Notes: generated by a model from the letters alone, not told the origin. Positions 36,282 through 45,747 are shown, counted from the first letter of the stretch. The stretch is DNA of 64,000 nt from Hymenobacter latericoloratus (GCF_014199535.1 NZ_JACHNV010000002.1:682001-746000); one strand, 5' to 3'. Numbers and translations are program-made.

Positions 36282-37106
36282 CTACCCGGCCAGCGTAAAC
36301 AGGGCAACCTCTGCTCTTGCCCCGAACCTGAGGGGCACCACACTGGTGCCAATCCCTTTGGAAACGTACAGCCTCGTGGCGTTTTCCTGGTACCAACCCC
36401 TCACGTACTTCCCGCTGCCCCGGGGCAGAAGCGGAGCAAAGCCAGCCAAAGTAATTTGCCCGCCGTGCGTATGCCCCGACAAGATAAAGTCCACCTTGCT
36501 GCGCCCGGCAAGCTGCTGTACAATGGTGGTTGTATAGGCAGGGCAGTGGTTTAACAGAATGTGATAATCACTGCCCGAATACGTTTGCAAAGCAGCCGGC
36601 ACATCGGGGGAGCCACCTACGTAGTCATCCAGGCCCGTAAGGGCAATGGTTTTATTGCCGATCCGGTAAGTTACCGTCTGGTTGATAAGTAGCTGACAGG
36701 TGTTTTGGCTGTAGGTTGAGCCAAGTTCCGCTATGTTGATGTTGCCCCAATATTCCCAATTGCCCAGAATAGCAACCTTTTGCAGGTTAGTGGGCAGGAG
36801 CTGCAGAAAATCGTGTAGCACCGGAATGTTTTCTGCCTTATCAATGGCGTCGCCCGTAAAAACCAGTAAATCGGGCTGCAGCTGAGCTATTACTCTGACG
36901 AGTCTGGTTATTGAATAAGAAATTGACTGCAGGTGTAAATCGGAAATCTGCAGGACCCGCAAACTTGGTATGCCGGGAGTCGGAGCGTTGATTTCAAATT
37001 CATTGACTTCAATACACAACTGCTCTAGCCAGCAGGCGTCCAGCAGCAACACCCCCGTTGTAAGCACTGCACCCGACCGCAAAAACGTACGTCTTGATAC
37101 TGGCAT
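36282..37106 (-). CDS. Metallophosphoesterase (YkuE/YaeI-like), Tat-type N-terminus
   Basis: This is a 274-residue calcineurin-like phosphoesterase. The metal motifs are intact: D-x-H in ISDLHLQS, GDAIDKA, GNWEYWG (in place of GNHE) and SGHTHGGQI. The N-terminus has the twin-arginine-like motif SRRTFLRSG followed by a hydrophobic stretch. It resembles enzymes acting on UDP-linked or membrane lipids. The base composition is visibly less G+C-rich than its biotin neighbours, and it splits bioF from bioD, so it looks like a later insertion in the operon. No direct link to biotin is known. Confidence 0.87.
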   Translation of the reverse strand: MPVSRRTFLRSGAVLTTGVLLLDACWLEQLCIEVNEFEINAPTPGIPSLRVLQISDLHLQSISYSITRLVRVIAQLQPDLLVFTGDAIDKAENIPVLHDFLQLLPTNLQKVAILGNWEYWGNINIAELGSTYSQNTCQLLINQTVTYRIGNKTIALTGLDDYVGGSPDVPAALQTYSGSDYHILLNHCPAYTTTIVQQLAGRSKVDFILSGHTHGGQITLAGFAPLLPRGSGKYVRGWYQENATRLYVSKGIGTSVVPLRFGARAEVALFTLAG

Positions 37107-37172
37107 CTGAATAGGTAACACGAGTAAAATAAAAATACACAGCGCAGTACGCTCCTAAAAAGCGCGCCCTGC

Positions 37173-38309
37173 TTAGAACCGCCCTAGCACTACCGCCAGC
37201 CCGTCAATTTCCGCCTCTGTGTTGTAGCTGTGCAGAATAAGCCGCAGCCGCTCCGTGCCGGCCGGTACCGTAGGGGCCACGATGGGGCGCACATCGAAGC
37301 CGGCGGTCTGGGTGGCCGCCGCTACCGCCCGCGCACGGGCCGGACCGGGCGAGTCGGTGAAGAAAACCGGGTGAATGACATGGCTCTCCGGCGGCACGCG
37401 CAGCCCCGGTACGGCGTTCAGGCGGGTTTTCAGGTAATCGGAAAGGGCGAACAGCTGCTCCCGCTCCGCCGATAGAGCCGGCAGCACTTCGTACGCGGCC
37501 CGCAGGCTTGCGACGGAGTGCGGGGGTAGGGCGGTGGTATAGATGAAGGGTCGGCTGAAGTTGAGGAGGTAGTCGCGGAGCACGGCCGGGCCGGCCACGG
37601 CGGCACCTTGGTTGCCGAGGGCCTTCCCAAACGTGAGCACGCGGGCAAACACATCGGCTTCCAGCCCCAGCTCCGCCACCAAGCCTTCACCCCGGGGGCC
37701 GTAGAGGCCGTTGGTGTGGGCCTCATCTACCACCAGGTACAGCTCCCGTTCCCGGCACAACGCCGCCAGCTCCGCCAGCGGGGCCATGTCGCCATCCATA
37801 GAATACAGCGCCTCCACGGCCACGAATACGGCTCCGGTGGCGCGGGCTAGCTTGCGGGTCAGGTCGGTGAGGTCGTTGTGGCGGAAGCTCCAGGCCGTGG
37901 CAAACGAGCCCCGGATACCGTCCTTCACGGAAGCGTGCGAGGCCTCGTCGTAGAGAATTGTGTCGCCGCGCCGGGGCAGGGCGGCGAAGAATCCCAGGTT
38001 GGCCGCGTAGCCGGAGTTGAAGAGCAAGGCTGCCTCGGCCCGGTGGAACTGCGCCAGATGCTGCTCCAGGGCCTCAGCCTCCATAGAGTTGCCGGTGAGC
38101 AGGCGGGAGCCGGTGCTGCCCGCTGCTTCGGCAGTGGCCTGCTGCAAAGCTAGTTGCACGGCCGGGTGGCGGCTCAGGCCCAGGTAGTCGTTGGAGCTGA
38201 AATCCACCAGCCCGGCGGCGGGCTGCGTAAGGCGGCGGCGCGTGCCGGCAGCTTCGCGCTGCTCTAGCTCGCGGGCGAGGCGTTGGTGGAGAGGCAGGGG
38301 GGTAGCCAT
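37173..38309 (-). CDS. bioF: 8-amino-7-oxononanoate synthase
   Basis: The 378-residue PLP enzyme of the alpha-oxoamine synthase family joins alanine to a pimeloyl thioester. The PLP lysine is in VLTFGKALGNQGAAV. LVDFSSNDYLGLSRHP and DEASHASVKDG are clear family landmarks. The start gives the usual length. It lies between bioB and the phosphoesterase, with an inverted repeat in the gap to bioB. Confidence 0.95.
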   Translation of the reverse strand: MATPLPLHQRLARELEQREAAGTRRRLTQPAAGLVDFSSNDYLGLSRHPAVQLALQQATAEAAGSTGSRLLTGNSMEAEALEQHLAQFHRAEAALLFNSGYAANLGFFAALPRRGDTILYDEASHASVKDGIRGSFATAWSFRHNDLTDLTRKLARATGAVFVAVEALYSMDGDMAPLAELAALCRERELYLVVDEAHTNGLYGPRGEGLVAELGLEADVFARVLTFGKALGNQGAAVAGPAVLRDYLLNFSRPFIYTTALPPHSVASLRAAYEVLPALSAEREQLFALSDYLKTRLNAVPGLRVPPESHVIHPVFFTDSPGPARARAVAAATQTAGFDVRPIVAPTVPAGTERLRLILHSYNTEAEIDGLAVVLGRF

Positions 38310-38340
38310 GAAAGCGGCTTAAAAAATGAGCCGGGTAAAA

Positions 38341-38454
38341 AACGTCTGTCATCCTGAGCCCAGCGAAGGACCTTTTCCCAGTAGCACGACCATCGTAACA
38401 ACGACTCGTTCCGCCGTGAGAAGGTCCTTCGCTGGGCTCAGGATGACCGACGTT
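38341..38454. repeat. GTCAT-family inverted repeat, 34-bp arms
   Basis: Arms 38341-38374 and 38421-38454 pair over 34 bases with one mismatch; the core is GTCATCCTGAGCCCAGCGAA then GGACCTT. The spacer is 46 bases. It lies between bioB and bioF. Compared with the copy at 35409, the six bases after GAGC differ in both arms, so the pairing is preserved. Confidence 0.94.
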
Positions 38455-38474
38455 TTCTAAAAAACAACTGCTAC

Positions 38475-39479
38475 TTACGCTACTACCGGCGCGGCTTCCT
38501 TGCCCAGCACTACGGCGCCTTCGGGCACATCTTTGAACGACTTGCGGGGCTTCAGGCCCAGCAGAGCGAACATCTGCTTGTCGGCGTCGAAGTCGGGGTT
38601 GGGGGTCGTGAGCAGCTTCTCGCCCGAGAAGATGGAGTTGGCGCCGGCCAGGAAGCAGAGGGCCTGCTCCGTTACGGGCATTTCCTGGCGACCGGCCGAG
38701 AGGCGTACCATGGTGCGGGGCATCAGGATGCGGGCCGTGGCAATCATGCGCAGCATTTCCCACACGCTCACGCGGGGCTGCTGGGCCAGGGGCGTGCCTT
38801 CCACGGGCACCAGCGCATTCACCGGCACCGACTCGGGGTGCTGGGGCAGCGTGGCCAGGGTGTGCAGCATGGCAATGCGGTCCTCGTCGGTTTCGCCCAG
38901 GCCAATAATGCCGCCCGAGCACACCGAAATACCGGCTTTCCGTACGTGCTCCAGCGTGTTCAGGCGGTCGTCGTAGGTGCGGGTGGTAATGATGTCGTCG
39001 TAATGCTCGCGGCTGGTGTCCAGGTTGTGGTTGTAGGCATACAGGCCGGCTTCCTTGAGGCGCTCGGCCTGGTATTCATTCAGCATGCCCAGGGTGCAGC
39101 ACACTTCCAGGCCGATGTTGTTGACTTCGGTTACCATGTTCAGCACCCGGTCGAAGTCGCGGTTGTCGCGCACTTCGCGCCAGGCGGCGCCCATGCAGAA
39201 GCGGGTGGAGCCGCCGTCTTTGGCGCGCTGGGCCGCGGCCAGCACTTCGGCATCGGGCAGCAGCTTGTGAGCCTGCACGCCGGTGTGGTAGCGGGCCGCC
39301 TGGGGGCAGTAGGCGCAGTCTTCGGGGCAGCCGCCGGTTTTCACACTCAGCAGGGTGCACACCTGCACTTCGCCGGTGGCCTGGGTTTCGGCGTGAATGG
39401 CGGCGGCCTGGGTTACCAGCTCCAGCACGGGCTGGTTATAAATGGCTTTTACTTCGTCGAGGGTCCAGTCAGTACGCAT
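38475..39479 (-). CDS. bioB: Biotin synthase (radical SAM)
   Basis: The 334-residue radical SAM enzyme inserts sulfur into dethiobiotin. The [4Fe-4S] motif C-x3-C-x2-C is [13 protein letters not shown]. Conserved GIIGLGET and NHNLDTS segments are present. The start [10 protein letters not shown] is preferred; another ATG two codons upstream would add MI. It is the first biotin gene of the - strand cluster. Confidence 0.96.
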   Translation of the reverse strand: MRTDWTLDEVKAIYNQPVLELVTQAAAIHAETQATGEVQVCTLLSVKTGGCPEDCAYCPQAARYHTGVQAHKLLPDAEVLAAAQRAKDGGSTRFCMGAAWREVRDNRDFDRVLNMVTEVNNIGLEVCCTLGMLNEYQAERLKEAGLYAYNHNLDTSREHYDDIITTRTYDDRLNTLEHVRKAGISVCSGGIIGLGETDEDRIAMLHTLATLPQHPESVPVNALVPVEGTPLAQQPRVSVWEMLRMIATARILMPRTMVRLSAGRQEMPVTEQALCFLAGANSIFSGEKLLTTPNPDFDADKQMFALLGLKPRKSFKDVPEGAVVLGKEAAPVVA

Positions 39480-39539
39480 TATCATGGGGCGGGGAGGAAG
39501 TAGTTTCTGGTTTGTGGTTGGGGGTGGAAGCTAAGCAAA

Positions 39540-39577
39540 GCAGCCCGCCGGCAGAGCGGAGCTACGGAGCGGGCTGC
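39540..39577 (-). terminator. Hairpin between the acetyltransferase gene and bioB
   Basis: GCAGCCCGC pairs with GCGGGCTGC around a 20-base loop that itself can fold. On the - strand it is followed by a short TTTGCTT. It may end the acetyltransferase message or sit in the bioB leader. The remaining bases from 39480 to 39739 show nothing else. Confidence 0.5.
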
Positions 39578-39739
39578 AAGATACACGAGAAGTATATTCT
39601 AGAAGATGAAGCAGCTGTACTGCTGGTGCCTTCTTTCCTGAAGCTGCAGTGTTACAGTGCTGTGTGTGAGATGGTAAACTTCTTCAGAAGCCCGAACGAC
39701 GGCATCTTTTAGCTTTCTGCCTACTTCAGGGCGTGACTG

Positions 39740-40297
39740 CTATTCTGGCGCGGCTACCTCCCGCAGTACCCGGCAGGGGTTGCCCACAGCCACTACCCCT
39801 GCCGGAATATCGCGCGTAACCACGCTACCGGCCCCAATGGTAGTGCCCTCGCCGATGGTTACGCCCGGCATGACCAGCACCCCGGCTCCCAGCCACACAT
39901 TGTTGCCGATAGTAATGGGCTTTGCAAACTCCCAGCCCGCAATGCGCGGCGCCACCTCTACGGGGTGCCCGGCCGTGCTCAGCACCACATTGGGGGCAAT
40001 AAACACATTGTCGCCGATGCTGACGGGGGCGCAGTCGAGGATGGTAAGGTTATAGTTGGCGTACACGCCCTGGCCCAGCCGGATGTTGTAGCCGTAGTCG
40101 CAGCGCAGGGGCGCTTCCAGGTGGGCGTCGGTTTCGTAGCCCAGCAGCTCGGCCAGCACCTGCCGGTTCAGGTGCACGGGCTCCTGGTTGTAGCGGTGGC
40201 AGCGCTGCTTGGCCAGCAGGCGTTCGGCTACCAGCTCGGGGTCGTTGGCGAAGTACAGCTCCCCGGCCAGCATCTTTTCTTTGTGCGTTGAAGACAT
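39740..40297 (-). CDS. maa: Sugar O-acetyltransferase (maltose acetyltransferase type)
   Basis: The 185-residue left-handed beta-helix acetyltransferase begins with the Maa domain (EKMLAGELYFANDPEL) and continues with hexapeptide repeats (IGDNVFIAPNV, ITIGNNVWLGAGVLVMPGV, IGEGTTIGAGSVV). The catalytic histidine lies in the AGHPVE segment. It acetylates sugars or nodulation-factor-like acceptors with acetyl-CoA; the natural substrate is not clear. Confidence 0.93.
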   Translation of the reverse strand: MSSTHKEKMLAGELYFANDPELVAERLLAKQRCHRYNQEPVHLNRQVLAELLGYETDAHLEAPLRCDYGYNIRLGQGVYANYNLTILDCAPVSIGDNVFIAPNVVLSTAGHPVEVAPRIAGWEFAKPITIGNNVWLGAGVLVMPGVTIGEGTTIGAGSVVTRDIPAGVVAVGNPCRVLREVAAPE

Positions 40298-40366
40298 AGC
40301 AAGTTGAGCAGAGAAGAATCAGGCCCTGCCAGCGGCAAGGTACTACCCAGCCCGCTACCCCCGGTC

Positions 40367-40786
40367 TTAGCTCAAAGCTGTTGCCTCGGCGGAGGTGGTG
40401 CTTGAGCCGCGGTTGTCGCGGGTGTTTTTCTGCACGGCAATGGCCGCGAACAAACTCAGCAGGAACGACATGGCGTAGAAGCCTTTCTCGCTGAGGGTGA
40501 GGGTGGCGTTCCAGAGGCCCACCGTGAGCATGGCTACCGAGAGCAGGGTGGAAAACCAGCTCAAGCCATAGTAGATACCCGTCACGGGAATGCCCTCCAA
40601 CTGGTCGCGCACCGATTTCTGCAGGGAAATGGCCGCAAACAACCCGTACATAAGCGTTGCGAAGTAGTAGCCCTTTTCATTGAGCTGCATCTGGGCGTTC
40701 CAGAGGCCGATGATGAACGCAGCGACGCCCGCCAGCAGGGCTACCCAGGAAGCGGCAATAAAGGCGTTGGATGGTTTGGTGTTCAT
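40367..40786 (-). CDS. yiaA: YiaA/YiaB family inner-membrane protein
   Basis: The 139-residue protein has two copies of a YiaAB unit, each with two membrane helices ([41 protein letters not shown]; then [41 protein letters not shown]). The repeats match one another closely. Function is unknown, though homologues are often stress-induced. It is single on the - strand. Confidence 0.9.
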   Translation of the reverse strand: MNTKPSNAFIAASWVALLAGVAAFIIGLWNAQMQLNEKGYYFATLMYGLFAAISLQKSVRDQLEGIPVTGIYYGLSWFSTLLSVAMLTVGLWNATLTLSEKGFYAMSFLLSLFAAIAVQKNTRDNRGSSTTSAEATALS

Positions 40787-41186
40787 GACGCAGAAAGTTT
40801 GAAGTAAGTCTGCTCAGCCACCCTGGCCGAACAGTTCAAACATACGCGGCCCCTTCCCTAGTGTACATCCGAATTTGTGAGTCTATCAGACTTTACATCA
40901 TCAGTATGATGACTGAGAATATTTAGGATATGTTGCTGGTAATTGATTGATATTCAATGATATTATTCCGTATATGGTTTTGTAATTGAATTGATAAATC
41001 AGACTTTGATTTTTGTGAAGTGTCCGGAACAGGTCTTCCCAAATCGTGCCCCCTTACTGCTTGATCGGACCTTTACTGGCCCTAAGGGGGTAGGAAGGAG
41101 TCGCGTCCGTAACGTGTCAGAAAGGTTGTGTCAGGCGCAAATGCGCTTGGCCTTTGCTCAGTCCAGCGCCCACCCCTCTTAAAACG
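40787..41186. other. AT-rich non-coding stretch
   Basis: The stretch contains a notably AT-rich patch (about 40860-41020, for example GATTGATATTCAATGATATT) that stands out from the GC-rich surroundings. A short palindrome-like CATCATCAGTATGATGA lies near 40897. No gene, known RNA or repeat could be recognised. It may hold the yiaA promoter or be a remnant of transferred DNA. Confidence 0.5.
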
Positions 41187-41227
41187 AGCAAGCGGCCCAT
41201 CCTTTGTGGCAGGATGGGCCGCTTGCT
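41187..41227 (-). terminator. Strong terminator after rluF
   Basis: A 17-bp perfect stem (AGCAAGCGGCCCATCCT and its complement) has a 7-base loop. On the - strand it is followed by CGTTTTAAG. It starts 16 bases past the rluF stop. Confidence 0.88.
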
Positions 41228-41242
41228 TTAGGCTTTGTGATA

Positions 41243-42388
41243 CTAGGAGCGTTTGCCGGGCCGACTGGCGCCCCGGGTGCCGCGGGTGCTGGTTTTCCCT
41301 TTGGGTGGTCCGGCCGGGGTAGGCCGGGAGCCTTTGCTGGCGGCCGCGCCGCGGGGGCGCGGTCCGCTGCCCGGCCCCGAGGCTCCGGCAGGACGGCGGG
41401 CTTTGCCGAAGCTCGGGCCGTCGGGGCGGACGCCGGTGGCGGGGCCATTGGGCCGGGCCGGACCCGTGGGCCACTCGGGCGGGGCGGAGGGGGTAGGGGC
41501 GGGGCGGCTGGCGGCCCGTTTGCCGGTGGGCTTTTCTACCCAGGCGCCGGCCGGCTTGGCGCGGCCGGTGGCATCGGCGGGCCGTTTGGGGGCCGCGCCC
41601 TTGCGGCCCGGGCGGTCGGCCCAGAACTCGGCCGAGGAAGGACGCTTGCGCCGCCGGGGCGTGGAGCCGTCATCGGTGCCGTCGGAGTCTTTAATCATCT
41701 CGAACAGCACTTTCAGCTCTTTCTCCTTCAGCTCGCGCCACTCGCCCACGCCCAGGCCCTTCACGTTGATGTTCATCACGCGGATGCGCTCCAGCTGCAC
41801 CACCTCGTAGCCGAAGTACTCGCACATGCGCCGGATCTGACGGTTGAGGCCCTGCACCAGCACAATGCGGAAGATGTAGGACGTTTCCCTGGTTACTTTG
41901 CAGGGCTGGGTCATGGTGCCCCCAATCGGCACGCCGTTGGCCATGCCTTCAATAAACAGGTCGTTGATGGGCTTATCGACCATCACGATGTACTCCTTCT
42001 CGTGCTTGTTGCCGGCCCGCAGAATCTTGTTGACGATGTCGCCGTTGCTGGTCAGCAGAATCAGGCCCTGCGATTCCCGGTCGAGGCGGCCGATGGGGAA
42101 AATACGCACCGAGTGCTTGATGGCCCGGATGATGTTGTCCTTGATGCCGGTATCGGTGGTGGAGATGATGCCCGGCGGCTTGTTGTAGGCAATGTACACG
42201 GCATCTTCTTCGGCGCGGGGCTCAATGACAATGCCGTTTACCGAAACCCGGTCCTTGCTCGACACCTGGTCGCCGATGCTGGCCCGCTTGCCGTTCACCA
42301 GCACGTTGCCCTGCTCAATAAAGCGGTCGGCCTCCCGGCGGGAGCAAACCCCACTTTCGCTGATGTATTTATTAAGACGAGTAGGCAT
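41243..42388 (-). CDS. rluF: 23S rRNA pseudouridine synthase RluF with long basic C-terminal tail
   Basis: The 381-residue protein starts at [15 protein letters not shown]. An N-terminal S4 domain ([20 protein letters not shown]) is followed by the RsuA-type synthase core with catalytic Asp in [13 protein letters not shown] and the [18 protein letters not shown] segment, very close to E. coli RluF. Past residue about 245 the remaining 135 residues are low-complexity, rich in Pro, Ala, Gly, Arg and Lys, and absent from E. coli RluF. The tail probably binds RNA or is disordered. Confidence 0.93.
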   Translation of the reverse strand: MPTRLNKYISESGVCSRREADRFIEQGNVLVNGKRASIGDQVSSKDRVSVNGIVIEPRAEEDAVYIAYNKPPGIISTTDTGIKDNIIRAIKHSVRIFPIGRLDRESQGLILLTSNGDIVNKILRAGNKHEKEYIVMVDKPINDLFIEGMANGVPIGGTMTQPCKVTRETSYIFRIVLVQGLNRQIRRMCEYFGYEVVQLERIRVMNINVKGLGVGEWRELKEKELKVLFEMIKDSDGTDDGSTPRRRKRPSSAEFWADRPGRKGAAPKRPADATGRAKPAGAWVEKPTGKRAASRPAPTPSAPPEWPTGPARPNGPATGVRPDGPSFGKARRPAGASGPGSGPRPRGAAASKGSRPTPAGPPKGKTSTRGTRGASRPGKRS

Positions 42389-42610
42389 GGGCAACGGGTG
42401 TTGAGGGCAAAACAAAAATGATCCGCCCGGGCCGTTTTGCCCAAGCGGACCACAAAGATACGGCGGAAGTGCATGGGCCGGGGTGTGTTACTGAAATAGA
42501 TTGCGCCAGATCAGCAGCCGGGGCTCCCGACCCGGGCCAGCTTCTGCCCAATCCGCAAGCCCTGGCCCCACAACGGTTTGCGCCTTGAGTAGGGGTAGGA
42601 AGACAAGGCG

Positions 42611-42952
42611 CTAGGCTCCCACAAAATAGCGCTGAATGGCTTCGTCGAGCGCAGGGGGTAGGGAAGCCGTGCTGCCCACCCGCACCGAAGAGCTGGCTCC
42701 ATCCTTGGCCGCGAAGGTGCCGCTGGCCCCATTGAACTGCAGCCGCCCCTGCCGAAACTCCCGCTGCTCCTCGGCACCATCCCGGTTCATTGCCACGAAC
42801 TCCAGGTGCTCGAGGTGGTGGCTGGCTTTATCGAACCGAAACCAGAAGTACACTTCGGCCGGGTCGTCGCTCTGCACGTCCAGCAGCTTGATTTCGACCA
42901 GGGAAAAAGCATCGGCTTCGAGCAGGAACAGGGTTTTATAGGAGATGGGCAT
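42611..42952 (-). CDS. Hypothetical protein (113 aa)
   Basis: The product is 113 residues with a mixed beta-strand look (YKTLFLLEADAFSLVEIKLLDV, AEVYFWFRFDKASHHLEHLEFVAM) and no signal peptide or membrane segment. I do not recognise a family. The frame has normal codon use. It stands alone between rluF and the broken serine hydrolase, which are on the same strand. Confidence 0.65.
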   Translation of the reverse strand: MPISYKTLFLLEADAFSLVEIKLLDVQSDDPAEVYFWFRFDKASHHLEHLEFVAMNRDGAEEQREFRQGRLQFNGASGTFAAKDGASSSVRVGSTASLPPALDEAIQRYFVGA

Positions 42953-43063
42953 GGTACCGGGAGAGTGGGTTTCGTGGGATATATACCGGATATGCCCGCG
43001 CAGGGATATAGGGTTGCCGGTATTTTGAGGGGTAGGCCGGCCGCTGCCGCGCCGGAAACCCAG

Positions 43064-44128
43064 CTACTCCGCCAGCCACTGCATGGCCCGGTACTGCCCC
43101 GGCCCGAAAAATAGCTGCAGCACAGCATCCGTGACGCGCAAGCCATTAGCGCCGTTGGTGAAAAACACCAGGCTTTCCTGCGTGTCGGGGAAGGCGATAA
43201 AGAAGCCCTTGAAGTCGCCGTTGTCGCCCCAGTGCCAGAGGGCGGGGCCGCGGCTGGTGGTGGCCAAGCCTACCCCGTAGGCCCAGGCAACGAACGGGTC
43301 GGTAGCGCTGGTCGGTTTCGCGCAGCGTTCAGCGGTGCTGGCGGGGGTAGTCAGCAACTTGGCCGTCGCCGGCTTCAGCCCCTGGCCTTTTACTAGCGCC
43401 TGCACAAACCGGCTGTAGTCGGTGGCCGTGGTGAGCAGGCTGAAGCCCGCGTTGGCTTCCTGGAAACGGCGAACTTCCGTGGGCTTGCCCGCGTCGGAGT
43501 GGCCAAAGCTGGCATCCTTATCGAACTCACCGCGCCAGACGAAGCTGCTGTTGCGCATGCCCAGCGGACGGAATACCTCCTGCTGCGCCAGCGTTTGCAG
43601 GGGCTTGCCGGTGATGCGCTCCAGGGTTTTCTGCAGCAGCACGAAGCCTTCGCCGGAGTAGTTTCAGCAGCTGTCGGGGGTGTATTTTAACTTCAGGTCA
43701 GAGCTTTTCCAGCTGGCTTCCAGCGGGTTTTCGGCCCAATTAGGCAGGCCGGAAGTGTGCGTGAGCACCATGCGGGCCGTAATGGTGGCGGCGCGGGGCT
43801 GGGTGCGCAGGCGGGGCTCCGCGTAATACGTTGCTAAGGGCTTGTCCAGGTTAAGCCGGCCCTGGTCGTGGAGGCGCAGGGCGGTGTAGGCCAGCACCAC
43901 CTTGCCCAGGGAAGCCGCCTGAAACGTGGTGGCAGCCGTAACGGCCTGCGCAGTGCCCGCTTTGGCCAGGCCTAGGCTGTACCGGATGGTTTCGCCTTTC
44001 CGGGTATAAACCAGCTGCATGCCCGGTACCTGCTCTTTTTCGAGTAGGGCTGATAGTTCCTGCTGATGTTGTTGGGCTACTGCCGCCACCGAGTAAAGCA
44101 GAAACAGCAGGGGTAGTATCTTCTTCAT
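43064..44128 (-). pseudogene. Secreted serine hydrolase (beta-lactamase/PBP4-like), interrupted by an in-frame TGA
   Basis: Both pieces lie in one frame and together make a normal secreted class C-like hydrolase of about 354 codons. A signal peptide (MKKILPLLFLLYSVAAVAQ) comes first, then the S-x-x-K box in AASLGKVVLAY and HTSGLPNW. A TGA codon at 43664-43666 follows, directly before NYSGEGFVLLQ, which holds the catalytic tyrosine motif. The second part has HWGDNGDFKGF as the third motif. One base change (for example TGG to TGA) would explain it. It is either a recent pseudogene or a sequencing error. The truncated first part cannot be active. Confidence 0.85.
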
Positions 44129-44295
44129 AATAGAGCTTACCAGCATAAACGAACGCGCAAACAGGTGAATAGCAGCTGCCGCCCGAAAACAAACGTGGGC
44201 AGCTCTCCGCAAAGAAAGCTGCCCACGCGTTCCGAACGCCATAAGCACAGATGAAAGAATCCGTGTAATCCGAAGAATCCGGCTAAATCCGTGAC

Positions 44296-45030
44296 TTAAC
44301 CCAGCGTGTGGTACACGGCCTGCACGTCGTCGTCCTCTTCAAACTTCTCGATGAGGTTCATTACTTCCTCCAGTTGGTCGCCTTCGAGGTGCACGGTGGT
44401 GTTGGGCACGCGCTGCAGCTGAGCCGAAACCACGTTTAACTGCTTTTCTTCGAGGGCCTTCTGCATCTGGCCGAAGTCGGTGAAGGCGGTTTCTACCACA
44501 ATGTACTCTTTCACGTTGCCGTGCTCGTCTTCTTCCTGGTCGGCGTACACGTCCTCGGCACCGGCATCAATCAGCTCCAGCTCCAGCTCGTCGAGGTCGA
44601 GGCCTTCGGCGGCCAGCTTGAACACGCCCTTGCGGGTGAAGGTGTAGTCGGAAGAGCCGGCCGTGCCCAGGGCGCCGTTGCCCCGGTTGAAGTACATGCG
44701 CACGTTGGCTACGGTGCGGGTGGGGTTGTCGGTGGCCGTTTCAATTACAATAGCCACGCCGTGGGGCGCGTAGCCCTCATATACCACTTCCTGGTAGTCT
44801 TTTTCCTCTTTGCTGCTGGCCCGCTTAATGGCGGCTTCTACCCGGTCTTTGGGCATGTTCACGCCCTTGGCGTTCTGCATGGCCGTGCGTAGGCGGGAGT
44901 TGGTATCGGGGTTGGGGCCCGATTCCTTCACGGCCATGACAATTTCCCGGCCGATGCGGGTGAAGTCCTTCGACATTCGGTCCCAGCGCTTCATTTTGCG
45001 GCCTTTGCGGAATTCAAACGCGCGTCCCAT
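44296..45030 (-). CDS. yebC: YebC/PmpR family protein (TACO1-like)
   Basis: The 244-residue protein of the YebC/PmpR/TACO1 family has KRWDRMSKDFTRIGREI at the start, MPKDRVEAAIKR and the conserved YEGYAPHGVAIVIE. Members act as transcription regulators or, for the YebC2 and TACO1 type, help ribosomes translate proline-rich stretches. Which role applies here is unknown. A short GGTGA repeat lies directly upstream of the start. Confidence 0.94.
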   Translation of the reverse strand: MGRAFEFRKGRKMKRWDRMSKDFTRIGREIVMAVKESGPNPDTNSRLRTAMQNAKGVNMPKDRVEAAIKRASSKEEKDYQEVVYEGYAPHGVAIVIETATDNPTRTVANVRMYFNRGNGALGTAGSSDYTFTRKGVFKLAAEGLDLDELELELIDAGAEDVYADQEEDEHGNVKEYIVVETAFTDFGQMQKALEEKQLNVVSAQLQRVPNTTVHLEGDQLEEVMNLIEKFEEDDDVQAVYHTLG

Positions 45031-45036
45031 CTATCA

Positions 45037-45065
45037 GTGAGTTGGTGAAATGGTGAAATAGTGAG
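45037..45065. repeat. Short GGTGA-type repeat upstream of yebC
   Basis: GTGAGTTGGTGAAATGGTGA and further GTGA units stand 7 bases before the yebC start on the - strand. They match the units seen at 3471-3740 and in the beta-ketoacyl synthase gene, but there is no second arm here. Confidence 0.6.
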
Positions 45066-45164
45066 TTGACGTTTCGGCGGGTGGGGCCGAAAGGGGGCTG
45101 CAAGTTAGCAGAAACCCCGGCGGGGCGCAACGGCGGAGCCTGGGCGCAGACTGGTGCGGGAAGC

Positions 45165-45602
45165 CTACTGCTGACGCAGGGTATAAATGCTCTGGTTACC
45201 AGCCGGAAAGCCCGCCATGGTCAGCGTCAGGAGGCCATGGCGCAGCTGAAACGTGCCTTCGTCGGTGCGGACCTGCCCCTTTTTGTCGGTATAGGAAAAA
45301 CTGATGCGGTTGCCGGCGAAAGTGAAACGCCCGTCCTGGTCAAAGGGCATGGTGCCGCCGTTGATGCTGAGTGTGAGGTGCTTCTGGTAGGTGCCATCGG
45401 GCCGCAGCGTGAGCGTGCCGCCTACCCCCCTGGCCGGCATGGGCGTGGGGCTGGTGGCTTTGTCCAGAATAGAATACGTGAGGTAGGTGTACGTAGTGAA
45501 AAACGAAGGCGCCAGTCGGGGCACGGCCGGGGCGGAGCGCTGGGCTACCCCCCGAAAACTGCCCAGGCAAAGCGAGGCCGCAAGAAGAACACGATAAAGC
45601 AT
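45165..45602 (-). CDS. Secreted lipocalin-like hypothetical protein (145 aa)
   Basis: The product has a signal peptide (MLYRVLLAASLCLGSFRGVAQ) and a mature part made of short predicted beta strands (GGTLTLRPDGTYQKHLTLSI, GRFTFAGNRISFSYTDKKG). This is the usual look of small lipocalin-like proteins of Bacteroidota. No ligand can be named. It is divergent from the ureohydrolase gene. Confidence 0.7.
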   Translation of the reverse strand: MLYRVLLAASLCLGSFRGVAQRSAPAVPRLAPSFFTTYTYLTYSILDKATSPTPMPARGVGGTLTLRPDGTYQKHLTLSINGGTMPFDQDGRFTFAGNRISFSYTDKKGQVRTDEGTFQLRHGLLTLTMAGFPAGNQSIYTLRQQ

Positions 45603-45747
45603 ACCGCAAGGTACTCGGCCGCGCCCGTTAAACGCTCCGGTCCAACGGCGGAGCCGTCCGACCAGTTGGCTTCGGGCTGACTTCCGGCCGATAGGGTTTG
45701 CGGCCGTGGAGGGGTAGGCGGAAACAGCTCGGGCGGCGGGGCGTCAA

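Noticed and set aside
41204..42421. 405-codon open frame on the + strand with Gly/Ala-rich start
   Set aside because: It is the complement of rluF and its low-complexity tail; rluF is certain.
43664..43666. TGA as a programmed selenocysteine codon
   Set aside because: The residue lies next to the conserved tyrosine motif where homologues have ordinary residues. No SECIS-like hairpin is evident and the family is not a selenoprotein family.
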